Below are positions 9,527 through 20,352 of a stretch of DNA of 64,000 nt, piece by piece. Each line of letters starts with the position of its first letter. Position 1 is the stretch's first letter. The notes below the pieces were generated by a model, which did not search any database, was not told where the DNA came from, and saw only the letters and a list, made by a program, of their open reading frames with translations. Source of the stretch: Escallonia rubra (taxonomy: Eukaryota; Streptophyta; Magnoliopsida; Escalloniales; Escalloniaceae); assembly GCA_033065855.1 (NCBI GenBank), contig JAVXUO010000587.1:62001-126000 (forward strand), written 5' to 3'. Made by a program: the position numbers and the translations under genes.

Positions 9527-12500
9527 CTAAATGGAAGCCCCACAAAAGATCCTTGACTTGATATGCTCCTCAAGGTCCGGAAGGCGATGATTTTCATCGT
9601 AGCTATACATCATAGGAATCATTCTTGCGAGATTAAGAGAAGCCCTTTTAAAAGTAGCCGAAAATGGATTTGGAGAGAGGCACTCCTTGTTTAGTCGCTT
9701 CCATGTCTCTGAAATCATTTCTGTAATGTGTTGGCGTGCACTTTCGATTGAGGAGCCCTCTTGTTCTTCCACGTAGCATTTTACGTACGATCCATCATGG
9801 CCATCTTGCTCTTCATCCTGTCGATTGATTTTCAAGGTTAGCAATTTAGAGGTGCTACGGAAAGGGTAGTACTCTACCAAGTTGTTTGGTAGTTGGCAAC
9901 GTGCAAGCACATGCAGACACACAAAAAAACTGGAGAATGTGGTTACCTCGGCACTTCCTAAGTCATCCCAAAGCCGAAGAAGTGTTGCAATAGAAGTTAT
10001 AACGCCTGGATTTTCACTCACAAGGTTTGCACTTTCCTTGGTTGCTCCATCACCCAATAGAAAGAACATGTGGACGAGAACCACAGGTACTCCTGAGCTA
10101 ACAATCCCATTGTTCAAGTACTCCTCTGCCTTTGGAATGTGCCCAGAAGCAAACCATCTTGCTTCTACCAGAAACGCAGTGCATAAACTCGCCCACTGCA
10201 GTAAATAGAAATGGTAAATAATCTAATGTATTTTCATCAGCAACACCGATTTTTGTATGGTGAATGTATATATGTGCTTACAGTCTTTTGTAGATATTCT
10301 GCAGGGTTATATCCATGCTTTGCAGAGACTTTGCAGCCGATTTCATTCGTGATGTCGTAGAGCGCCTTCAAACAAATCTTCATGGAGTCTGGTAATTCCA
10401 CAGTAGCTGCAGAATCCCACCTGCGTTGTTCACTTAATTATCACTATCACTAACATGATAAATAATACAAACAAAGCACGGTTGATATCAACTAATTGGC
10501 ATCCTTGACCATAACAATACTTAAGCATGATAACATTGTTATACTCATTATTTATTAGCTTAAGCTATTGAAGCAGTTGTAACTTAACAATAATAACCAT
10601 TAGACTCAAGCCTTTCACCAGTGTCATTCAATCATATGTTAAAGTTTTCTTTTGATAATGATTTGACTTTCAGCGACATTTATGATTAAACGCCACTGAA
10701 AGTCGCTGCAAAGCTACCGCTCTTATCGAACCTCTATTATTTTTTCCCACTTAAGGCATAAAAATACAGATCTTCAAGAGTTTAAAATACATTCTAAAAC
10801 ATGAAAATTAGCTTGCGTACCTATTGACTGCCTCTGTGAAGAGAATGAGTTCATCAAGGGTCCCATAAACGTCGAATATATCATCTATCAAGTAGATTAG
10901 GGATATGGGTTTTGTGAGGACGACCCTTTGCTCAGACAAGCTTGGATCGGTGAGGGCAGCCATGGGCCACATGTGCCATTTCAGGGGCTGGTCCCTTGCA
11001 AGCTTCAACTCCTTGGCCAAACCCAAATCATTCCACCATCTAAAATAACAAAATGGCAAAATGTATCATAGAGAGACAAAAACAACAGCAGAACCCTATA
11101 AAATATCACATATAGCAACTATGTTACTTACCTGGAAACTTGAAGCAACTCTTGTTGATGCACAGTTTGAACCACATTAAACTCCATACTTGCTAGTTCT
11201 TGCAAGGTGCTTTTATATCCGTTGATATCATCGAAGTCTCTGATAAAGTTCTCTATAGTGGATCTTGCTAAGCTCTTTCTATATGGATGTTCAAGTGTTT
11301 TTTTAACAATTCTGGCTTGGTGATGATCAAGATGTTCCATCCGGAGAGTAAGCAGCTGGCTGCTAAAATTTGCAGCTTCTTCAAGGATGTCTTCTCCTTC
11401 TATACGTAACTGTGAAGCTTCATATAATCCCATCAACCCCCTGGTGTCTTCTCCTAGTTTTGCATCGAAATTCCCCTCCTTGTCCTTGAAGTTACCAAAC
11501 ACATCTGTTCATGCACATTTAGTTAGTTAGGACTTATTATTGTCTTGTGCTTTCAGAAATTGGGCCAAAGAACTGTCGATTAAGGTTGAAAAGTTGCTGC
11601 TAAACAACTTATGACAAGAGCTTTCTGCCCTGTTCTACATGGAAGTGCAGTAAAGCTTTTGAAAGTAGAATGTACGTGAGGTGCAACCGCACAGAGTTAT
11701 AGAGAGGTAAAATGCTCCTCAACTCTTTTCTAAGGGAATAAGAAACACCAACCTGCAGACACATGGTAACCTTCTTGTCTTAATAATCGAAAACAAAGTG
11801 AAACCGTGGAAAGGTCATGTTGCTTAAGAATGGCAGTGTTCGTAACATCCAGAAACTGCCTCTTCAGAAACGCTTCAATCTCCTCCCGAAAGCAGTAGTC
11901 AATACCTAGCCTTTGGATAGCATCGACCAAGACTAGACCTTCAGACGGATCTCCTCCAACTTTGTTAAGTATATGTCTAATATCCGCCAAAATTTGTGCA
12001 TGTTTGATGTGAATCCTTTCTTCCTGAAAGGGTAGCGCCAAGCTTTAGAAAAACAGAAGCCTATTCCGAGACATCATACAGTAATAGTAGTGGTGAGACA
12101 CAAATGTTGGTGTGAAGAGTTAACCTCCTTAGACATATTACTATGTCTTAAAATTATATCATTTGGATATTTGATGGAGACAGGGAGGGACTTTTGTCAA
12201 CAGAACATGTTTAACAAATCAAACAATGCTTACAAAAGCATTTGTGTGGATATTAAGGGTTAATTTGGGGTTGATTTGCTTTCAAAAGTGAAACGCTCCT
12301 TAGGCAAGTTTGATTGAACACATAAAAAAAAAAAAGGCAATTACGATGCTCAACTATAGAATAGTTCATCGACAAACACATCAAAAAATTTTGCGTTTAA
12401 AAGATATTTTTGAGGATGTCAAATGCAACATTAAAACGGCTTGTTCTCGCCAAGGCCTCCTTCACACGTATACCACATGCACGCGGATTGCTAGGAAAAG

Positions 12501-12706
12501 TTTGGCGAGCTCTAAAAACTTACACTGAGGATGCAATCTTTAGTTAGACTGTCTTGGAGTTTTGAGGCGTTGGTACTCAATGAGAGGTCTAGTGTTATGC
12601 TAGGATTGTGGGTGGTAGCCACGGATGCTATAGACGGGAGGCAAGACTTGGTAATTTGAGCATGAGAAGGGTGGGAAGAAACTGAAGCGCTAGGAGGGCC
12701 TGCCAT
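9527..12706 (-). CDS. Terpene synthase, TPS-g type (acyclic linalool/nerolidol synthase-like), complete
   Basis: Seven exons by splice-site reading: 12706-12524, 12023-11753, 11504-11132, 11039-10821, 10420-10282, 10195-9947, 9817-9527. All have GT-AG borders and consistent phases, giving 574 aa. The first ~60 residues are Ser/Thr-rich, probably a plastid transit peptide. The catalytic Mg-binding DDIFD motif lies near residues 328-332, and the second metal site (DDLGSAEDE, NSE/DTE type) near 472-480. The RRx8W motif of cyclising monoterpene synthases is absent, which is characteristic of TPS-g. The sequence resembles grape and snapdragon linalool/nerolidol synthases, which make acyclic alcohols from geranyl or farnesyl diphosphate. 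Product and compartment are inferences; no stop or frameshift was seen. It is flanked by a paralogue start, a promoter relic and a pseudogene of the same subfamily. Confidence 0.9.
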
Positions 12707-12870
12707 GGAGAAAATAGCAAGGTAGTCAGGTGATTTTTGTTTGGCAGATTTTTTATGGGAATCTACTCAAGACTTGGGAGCTCTATTTATTGATGCTGCC
12801 AAGGGTTACCTTAAAGGTATTCTGTGTCATGAAAAACATTTCAAAGGGTGTTAATTTGGATCCAACGTTT
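12707..12870 (-). promoter_or_regulatory. Core promoter of the intact TPS-g gene
   Basis: A minus-strand TATA-like ATAAATAG lies at 12790-12783, about 80 bases upstream of the ATG at 12706. The whole stretch is shared with the copies at 493-660 and 8670-8870. Confidence 0.6.
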
Positions 12871-13046
12871 TGCACGTTGTGTGGCCGACGTTATGACTGG
12901 AGGGGCCGGGACAAAGAAAGAGGAAGGAAGAACAGTCAATATACACAAGTGCGAAGGTTTTTTTTGTTGTTATCACACAATTAACGATAGTTTAAAGGCG
13001 ATATTTTTCGCTGTTATCACACAATTAACGATGCTTATCATTTTAC

Positions 13047-13455
13047 AGAACCTTTGCGACACAACAGGTGATCTTGATCCAAGATCTTCAACATGCAAAT
13101 GTCGCAAAGGTTTATTAGCTTTAATAACTTAAGCTTAAATTATCATCTTTATAGTGTATAGAATCAACATGTGAAAAGTAACGTTATAAACAAGTAAAAC
13201 CAATTAGCTTTTTTTAAATAAAAGAAAATTAAATAAAAAAATATATTTCTTAAATAAGGGCAACATCTGTAGCGTCAAGGAGTATAACGTACTAAAATAA
13301 AAGACAAATAAACAACAATGTAGAAGGTCCAACACCCTTGGATTTATAAGAATTAAGAAACAAACATCAAAGTGCAAATTATAACATTAACAGACAGAAA
13401 AAACTTAAAACTCTCGAAAATTCAATCACCACTTTCTGCTAAATCATGCAATCAC
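13047..13455. repeat. Duplicated upstream block (copy of 7966-8355)
   Basis: This is the partner of the block at 7966-8355 and sits 5' of the intact gene. It is followed (13560-13670) by words shared with the left-edge unit near 660-710 and 895-945, such as CGTACAAAG and GATCTTTACGGAA. From 13670 to 14150 the sequence is AT-rich with no recognised feature and probably includes intron 4 of the TPS pseudogene. Confidence 0.7.
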
Positions 13456-14152
13456 AGTCAACTGTTTGCCTTCAGTGACATGTCACATGGATCCTTGACT
13501 TTTGACGTACTTCCCATTGCCTGATTGCTGCAAATTCATATGGACACGGAGATCCCTTGACTGAGTGGCCTGAATTGCCTCGTACAAAGACTAAGAAAAA
13601 AGATTGATTAATGATGCGATCTTTACGGAAAAGATGGAGCCTACACCACAAACAAATTGGACAACTCTAATATATGCGATTCACGTCAAATTTTCTCCAA
13701 AACACATTCTTCACATTTATTATTGCAATGCCAACTTTTTAATGTTTAGTAGAAATTAAATTTTTTGTGAAAGACATTTGGAACTAATTACGGTGTTACT
13801 CTATCTTAGTCTACCTTGAGTAACAAGATGTAACATGAAATAATCAGGATTCTATTTCGTTACAACTTGATGTGACAAAAAAATTGTTGACAAATATGTT
13901 GGTAATTGACATTAATAATTCGTATTTGAAAGTAAAACTATGTTTTTTGCAATGAACTTTTCATGCTTCGAGTCTTTGATTATAGCAGTTCACAATTGAT
14001 TTACTTATTATAATTTAAACTAGTCATACTAATTAAGTTTACTTAAATTTTCTTAATTAAGTTTATTAACATTTTTATTCCAATCATTATTCAACGTGCA
14101 AAACACACGATCCTTATTGGTTGATACTGAACATGTAAGTTATAATACATAC

Positions 14153-15543
14153 CTATTGACAGCTTCTCTAAAGAGGAGTTGAGTGCATCAAGCGTCCGAG
14201 ATAAACATCGAAAATGTCATATTATGTAGACCAAAGATATCGGTTTTGTGAGCTCGATCCTTTGCTCTGAGAAGCTTGGATCGGTGAGATCAGCCACCGG
14301 CCGCACATGCCATTTCAGGGGCGGGTGCCTTGCAAGCTTCATCTCATTGGCCAAATCTAGGTCATTCCACCATCTAATAAAGGTGAAAAAAAAGGAAAAA
14401 ATATATATAGATTAGACACAATAATCAACAGCAACGTTACCTGGAGAATTGGAGTAATTATTTTTTATGTATGCTTTGAACCATATTAAACTCTATATTT
14501 GCTAGTTCTTGCAAGGTGTTTTCGTAACCATAAATGCTATTTAAAGTGCCTTCTAAAGTTCTTTCAAATGGATCTTGCTTCTAAGCTCTTTTCTATATGG
14601 ATGTTCAAGTGCTTTTCTAGCAACTCTGGCTTGATTATGATCAAAGAATTTCATCATTACAGTAAGCTGCTGGCTGCTGAAATATGCAGCCTTTTCATGC
14701 ACGTCTTCTCCTTCTATGCTTAACTGTGGAGCTTCGTAGAGTCCCACCAGCCCTCTGGTCTCTTCTCCTTGTTTTGCACATAACTTGCCCTCACTGTTTG
14801 TGAAGTTACCAAACATATCTGTCTGTAGTCTGTACAGACAATTTTGTAGGTAAGGAATCATTAATTAATGGTCTTTACCTTCAGAAGTTGGACCAAAAAT
14901 AGGCTGCTAATTAACTTGTTAGAAGGACGCCATTATAAATCCAAGTTCGCTAAAGGCGAGTTGCATATAGGAAGGACGAGAGCAATCGCGCTAAATTGCA
15001 GAGGTGTGACATGCTACATATCACCCTTTTTCTATGGTGGTATACAAGCAGCACCAATTCCTACAGTTACATGGCAACCTTCTTGTCTCTTAACAATAAA
15101 AAACAAAATGAAACCGTGAAAACAATATGATGCTTAAGAATGTTGGGGTCGGTCATTTCAAAGTTCTGTCGAGTTTTTAGCTTAATTGTTTATCTCAATA
15201 TTGATTGTTTCTTGGTTTTTTTTTTCAATTGTTTCTTGGCTTGAGAGTTCATTTTCTCTAAAGCTTGGCGCATCCATTACAGGAAGATGCGATTCACATC
15301 AAACATGCGCTATATGTTTTCGACGAGTTGTAGGGACTTAACAGTTAAATTTCAACCTTTTACCAAGTAGTCCTGGATGTTTGAGGTGTTAGTACTGAAT
15401 GTGAGGCCTTGAGTAGTGCCAGTGCTCTGGACGGTAGCCATGGATGTTATAGAAGTGAGGCAAGTGTTTGACTTGAGAGGTGTTGGTGTTGATGTTGGTG
15501 ATAGATTGTTATGTAATGTGTTTGTATTGCAAGTGAAGTTCAA
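14153..15543 (-). pseudogene. TPS-g pseudogene, exons 1-4 only
   Basis: Exon 1 (15543 to about 15370) starts at an ATG and carries a transit-peptide-like sequence related to the other copies. The end of exon 2 (about 15185-15070) has lost its frame and splice end. The start of exon 2 is present but inverted, on the plus strand at about 15256-15312. Exon 3 (14819-14441) has a frameshift near 14575 and an in-frame TAA near its end. Exon 4 (14373-14153) runs from WWNDL to TKPIS, then a deletion destroys the DDxxD motif and creates a stop. Exons 5-7 are not found downstream. A TATA-like TTTATAAAG lies near 15609-15600. It cannot make an active enzyme. Confidence 0.85.
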
Positions 15544-15549
15544 AACCCA

Positions 15550-16320
15550 AAAGGTTTTGTTCTTTGTCTCACATTGGAGAGAAAAAAAAGCTCTCTCTCT
15601 TTATAAACAAACACATGGTACATATAATTTGAATTGTTTTGAGATGTTTTGGAGGGAAAATTGGGAATGCTATTGTGTGGTGCACCGCGCACGCACGCGG
15701 CGCACTGTGCGCACTTAGCACTTTTTTTAGTGCACTTAGCACGCTTGCCGCGAGCGCGTATAACGTGTTGATTTATATATGATCTAACGGCACATATTTT
15801 ACAAATTTTCGGAATTATTTCTTTCAGTCATTTATTTTTAGTGACACTTTAATGACTTTGAAAGTAATTCCGGAAAGACACCAGAAATAACAATTATTTC
15901 TGATTGGTTGTGTCCCTTCATGAAGGGATGACTGTTAAGTCCATATATAAGATTCTGAAATTCAGAATAAATTATTACTTTTGCATTCCAATTTTAGAAT
16001 CTCATTTTCTCAGTTATATACACTTTTCAAGAAGCAATTCTGAAACGAATCTTCAGAATTACTATCTGCAGATTGTTTGGTTTGAGTAATTCTGGAGGTA
16101 ATTTTTCATTAAACCCGGTAGCAAACTTGGATCGAGTAGGGGCAAATATCGTCTTAAAGACAGTGTTTTTAGACGCGCCTCAAGCCATAGAATTTTGTCT
16201 ATCTTCTTCCTTTCAGCGTTCTCTCTCCAACAGCAAGAAGGTGGGAAGAAATCAAACTAAAGAGCTACGAGTGATTACCTTGAAAGAAACTTGGTATTCG
16301 AGAGGTACTTAAGATAATCA
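15550..16320 (+). mobile_element. Possible LTR-retrotransposon LTR remnant
   Basis: Features typical of copia-type LTRs appear in order: a CTCACATTGGAGAGA word followed by CTCTCTTTATAAA, a GC-rich CGCGCACGCACGCGGCGC patch, TTCCGGAAAGACACCAGAAA, a second TATA (CATATATAAG, near 15941) and a CGCGCCTCAAGCCATAG word. No primer-binding site or coding region was confirmed, and the ends are not defined. Attribution is from general resemblance only. Confidence 0.3.
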
Positions 16321-18070
16321 CGGCAGCAATGCATTCTTATTTGGGAGAACAATTTTCTTTGCTATATGTACACATTTCCCTGAATAATGACACTTTTGTT
16401 GAATCTTGCTCTCAAACAATATTACACAGTTAGCTTCAATATTTTACATTATCTAACTACCAATGTTTCACATCATTTAATGTGCAAATACAGAACAAAT
16501 ACTTGGAAAATTGTAATAGTATAAACAATACACCCAGACTACCATTAGTTACTTTTCACTTGCTTAGCACTGTAAAATAAACATTAACTTCCAAAGGGTA
16601 GCTCAAATGATAAAGCTTCTAAGCAGGGCCGGAGCACCCACCTGAACGCGCCCGCCGGGTGGGTTGAGGGCACGGCACCCCCCAACTTTTGGGAAGAGAG
16701 ATATATGTTTTTACTTCTTGGACAATGAATAAACATATTTAAAATGTCACTAAATTATAACAATAATTAATTAGAATTTTATTGTGTTGTGTTTTTTTAC
16801 TTTTTGTGTCACCGCTATCATATATTTGTCTTTCTCACTTCTTTGCTCCATCTTCCAAATTCTAAAACTTCAGATTAAAAGAAGAAGAAAAAAAACACGA
16901 CTAGATCAAGATTAAAAAAAAAATTTAGATTAATTTTTTATAGTACGTTAACTTATACGTTACTATTGTACTACTTATACAATTGATAATCACATCGGTA
17001 ATATATTTATACATTAAGAATTAAGCTTCTTTCATGCAAGATTAGTAATTTGCTATTGACCAATCTTACCAAGTTAAATAAATCACTATGAGTAGCAAAA
17101 TTATATAATTAGTAGTCAAATTGAACAATCTATTTTGCATGTAATGTATTCAAAAGCAACGCTGATTCTAATATATTTTTTTTATTTTTCATATTTTATG
17201 TGAATTTAAACCTTCTAAATTTTTTTATCTCCCGCCCCAACACCATTCGCCTCCATTGAGATGCATCCTTGATCGACGTCTTACATAATACATTCGAGTC
17301 TCCATCATTGCGAATATCTTGGGCTAGACTTGAACAAATTACCTTTGACCCACGAGAGAGATGGACTTAATGGTGCTCAGGCACCTTAATGCAGAACCTT
17401 GATCTGTCGTGTGCAACACAAACCACACATTTGTAAGATACAAACTAGGACGTTTCCCATGAGTACTACACTCATTGCCTACTGGGTGCAAATAATTCAC
17501 ATGGACGTGGTGGGGATTCACTGCACATGACCTTGGTCTGCAATGTCGTCCATGATGATCACACAGCACATGGAAATCATGTTTCATTTTTTTCTCCTGT
17601 TTTCAGTCTGGAGTTTGAAGTTTCTGGTGTTGGCTGTTTAAAGCCTCACGTTTTAACACTTCGTGGGTTCAAACACTTTTAGCAAATCTAAACATCATAT
17701 TTATAACCGCGGTCATTGATTTGAAGGCTTTTTTGCACCCAAAAGAAATGCTGGGGTTCAAATTGTTAAGGTTGGGAGACCAATGTTAAATTGATAAACG
17801 GTGAGCGCTTCAAAGGGTTAAATTGCAATAGCATTTGTGAAAAGGGAAACACAATTTTCACTCCTTTGCTAGTCATCAAAATTGTATTATATAACGGAAT
17901 GATTTTAACTTGTAAGCAAGATTAATAGCAAATTTTTGTTTGTCAAACTATTACTTTAGCTGCAAAGTTATACCTTAAAGGGGAAATATTCTTGTAGCAA
18001 GCTAGGGTTAAGAATCTCGGTTATCTTGATGGCAGAAAATTTGTCTATCGGTACAAGAGTATCGTATCAA
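16321..18070. other. Spacer; decayed repeat near 16625
   Basis: A CAGGGCCGGAGC word at 16625 followed by GC-rich then AT-rich sequence resembles one end of the CAGGGGCGGA family at 34912, but no partner end was found. No gene recognised. Confidence 0.4.
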
Positions 18071-18305
18071 CACAAAAAGCCTTGTGCACCATCAGACTTT
18101 GGTCTTGTGGGGATTGATTACAAGTTAGGGAGAAGGAAATGCAAGAGTGTAAAAGCAAAAAGCATTGTACACAATTAGACTTTGATCTTTGTGGGGATTT
18201 ATTACAAGGGAGAAGGAAATGCAAGAGTGCAAAAGCAAAAAACATTGTACACCATCAGACTTTGGTCTTTGTGGGGATTGATTACAAGGGAGAAGGAAAT
18301 GTCTT
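18071..18305. repeat. Tandem repeat, three ~80-bp copies
   Basis: The unit contains ATTGTACACCATCAGACTTT, GGTCTTTGTGGGGATTGATT and GAGAAGGAAATGCAAGAGTG. Successive copies start near 18081, 18163 and 18243, so the period is 80-82 bases. Small differences separate the copies. Open frames across it are repeats of the same unit. Confidence 0.9.
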
Positions 18306-18449
18306 GTAAGATAGATCACATAACATATAGGATTTTTGACAGCACGCTATTCATTCTCCTTTGAAGGTGGTATCTCTTTTCCTTTTCTTATTTGTTGTTG
18401 GGTGCACGTTTTTGCGAAATAGCTTATGTTCATATAGAAAGACACGATT

Positions 18450-19065
18450 TTTTTTTTTAGAAAATTCAGGATTATATACGAGCATATGTTTTGAGCGAGA
18501 CTGAATATACGTGAAGTAGCCAAAAGTAAAAGACAAACTAAATGGATGACATATTCTCATCTAAGTGAGCAACCAAAATAAAACACCCAGCTAATTAGAA
18601 CCAGCTAAAAACAGGATAAAACTAAATAACTATAAAACAAGATAAAGCCAAGAGAAAATCAGATAACTAAGACCTAAGAACATGATAAGAAATAAATAGA
18701 ACCACCAATCAAAAGACACCACCTCAATTGCCAGCCACGAGCCGAAGTCCAGACGAGTGTCCCCGCCTCTGCTGCGTGACCTCGATCTTCGTGAACCGCT
18801 CTGGCGCCGTAAATCCACCTTTTCCGGCCAAATACCCTATTGCCGAGCCCGAAGGAAACCCCAAAACTAAGCCAAACGGGAGCCCCACAAACCCATCAAT
18901 TCACTGAAGCTCCTCACAATCACCGGCGACGACCAAGGCTCATCCACCTTCTCACAACCAGAACACCTTCGAAGGAATCACCATTGGCTGGATTACTAAC
19001 AACCATCGACCAAAACTTATGAAGATTTCAATGAGCGAAATTTTTTGGATAAAACCCGGGTAGTA
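18450..19065 (-). mobile_element. LINE-like retroposon remnant with poly(A) tail
   Basis: On the minus strand a GC-rich segment (about 18965-18720) passes into a T-rich 3' region with TTTTAGCTGG and TTATAGTTATTTAG words and ends in about 11 A at 18460-18450. The two-part structure resembles the 5' and 3' untranslated parts of plant LINEs, like the better-defined insert at 53800-55102. No reverse transcriptase is visible, and a target duplication was not found. Confidence 0.35.
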
Positions 19066-20352
19066 GGAAGAAGATATAATATCTTCATTTCGCAACAATC
19101 AATAGCCACCAAATATACATGATTGGTGGCATTTATTTGTGATACTGAAAAATGCTACTAAGATTTGTCTATATAAGTTTTTGCAGAAATATTACTAGGC
19201 ATATTTAGCAATCATTTGTCGCTATGTAGAGTACGTGTTGCAGCTAAATTCTTACAACCCATATTGTAGCCAAAAAAAAGTTTAAAAAAATAAAAAACCA
19301 TTGTAGATATCGGTCCAAAATGTATTTAGACGTTTATTTCATAAGGCAGTCACACTATCAGGGAACACATAGAAACGTGTTACCGAGAAGAATGAAATTT
19401 CTTTATAACACTATTTTGTTTTTTTGTTTTTAAAATAAGAGAATTACATTAAAATAGTAAAGGCTATAAAGTTTTTTCACTTGTCTTTCGGCAATACAAC
19501 AATATAGAAACAATATATATAGTACGTCATGACATACCCGTGCTTCTAAAAAACTTAAAATAAAAGTTGGCACCCTCTTACAAGAGTCACTAAATAAGAA
19601 TAGGAGAGGGAGTATACTGGTCAAGTAATCCATCGTGGACACCGTCTTGGTAAATCTGGATTCGGGCCTGAGCAACAAACTTGGTTAGCTACGTCACTTG
19701 CTTCCTTAAGATGTGATTGATACATTATATAGTAGCTCGATCAATTACAGAAGTAGTGAAATTCTAATGTAAAATAGCAAAAGTCATACAACATGGGTGT
19801 CACCGTCTACATAACACGAGAGAGCGAAAAACACTTGCTTGTTAGCTTTGAAAGGTGTTTTATTTTTCGAGCCCATGCAGTAGCATGTAGTAATCCTAAT
19901 GCCTCTCTACCTAAATAAAGGTCTGATGCCCTGAATGAAAATGGACGGTAGCCGTATCTATGAGTACGTAAAACCGCGAACCTGTTCTCAATGTCGCCTT
20001 ATTTAACCTGCAGTGAAGAGCGAAGATTACTTATAACAGGATGTGGGCAAGGGCATGGTGTAATCTGGGCTTGTATTATGGTAGGATAGTTGGTTTCATA
20101 CAAGCTTCTTTTACATGTTTTTCTAGGTTGGCAGTTGGGTTGAAGCAGGATCGTCGGTGAGGTGGGTAATTTTTCCCCATAAGATATGATGTTTGTGGTT
20201 AGGTTATGAACTTGATGGACGACGGTGTGCGGATCAAAAGGTATCTGCCGGAAAGTTAGGTTAATTTTATTGACCCAAATGCACCAAACCGTCGAGAACA
20301 TGTACAATTTGTAGAAAAGTTTTGGGGTATCGTAAAAATAAGTATTACATGG
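19066..20352. other. Spacer with CACTA-like subterminal debris
   Basis: Near 19115-19280 words such as GGTGGCATTT, TCGCTATG and TGTAGCCAAAAAA recall CACTA subterminal repeats. Nothing else is recognised. Confidence 0.35.

Noticed and set aside
10640..10735. Short inverted repeat GACTTTCAG/CTGAAAGTC in intron 4 of the TPS-g gene as a transposon
   Set aside because: Resembles CACTA subterminal words, but no ends or duplications were found, and it does not disturb the splice sites.
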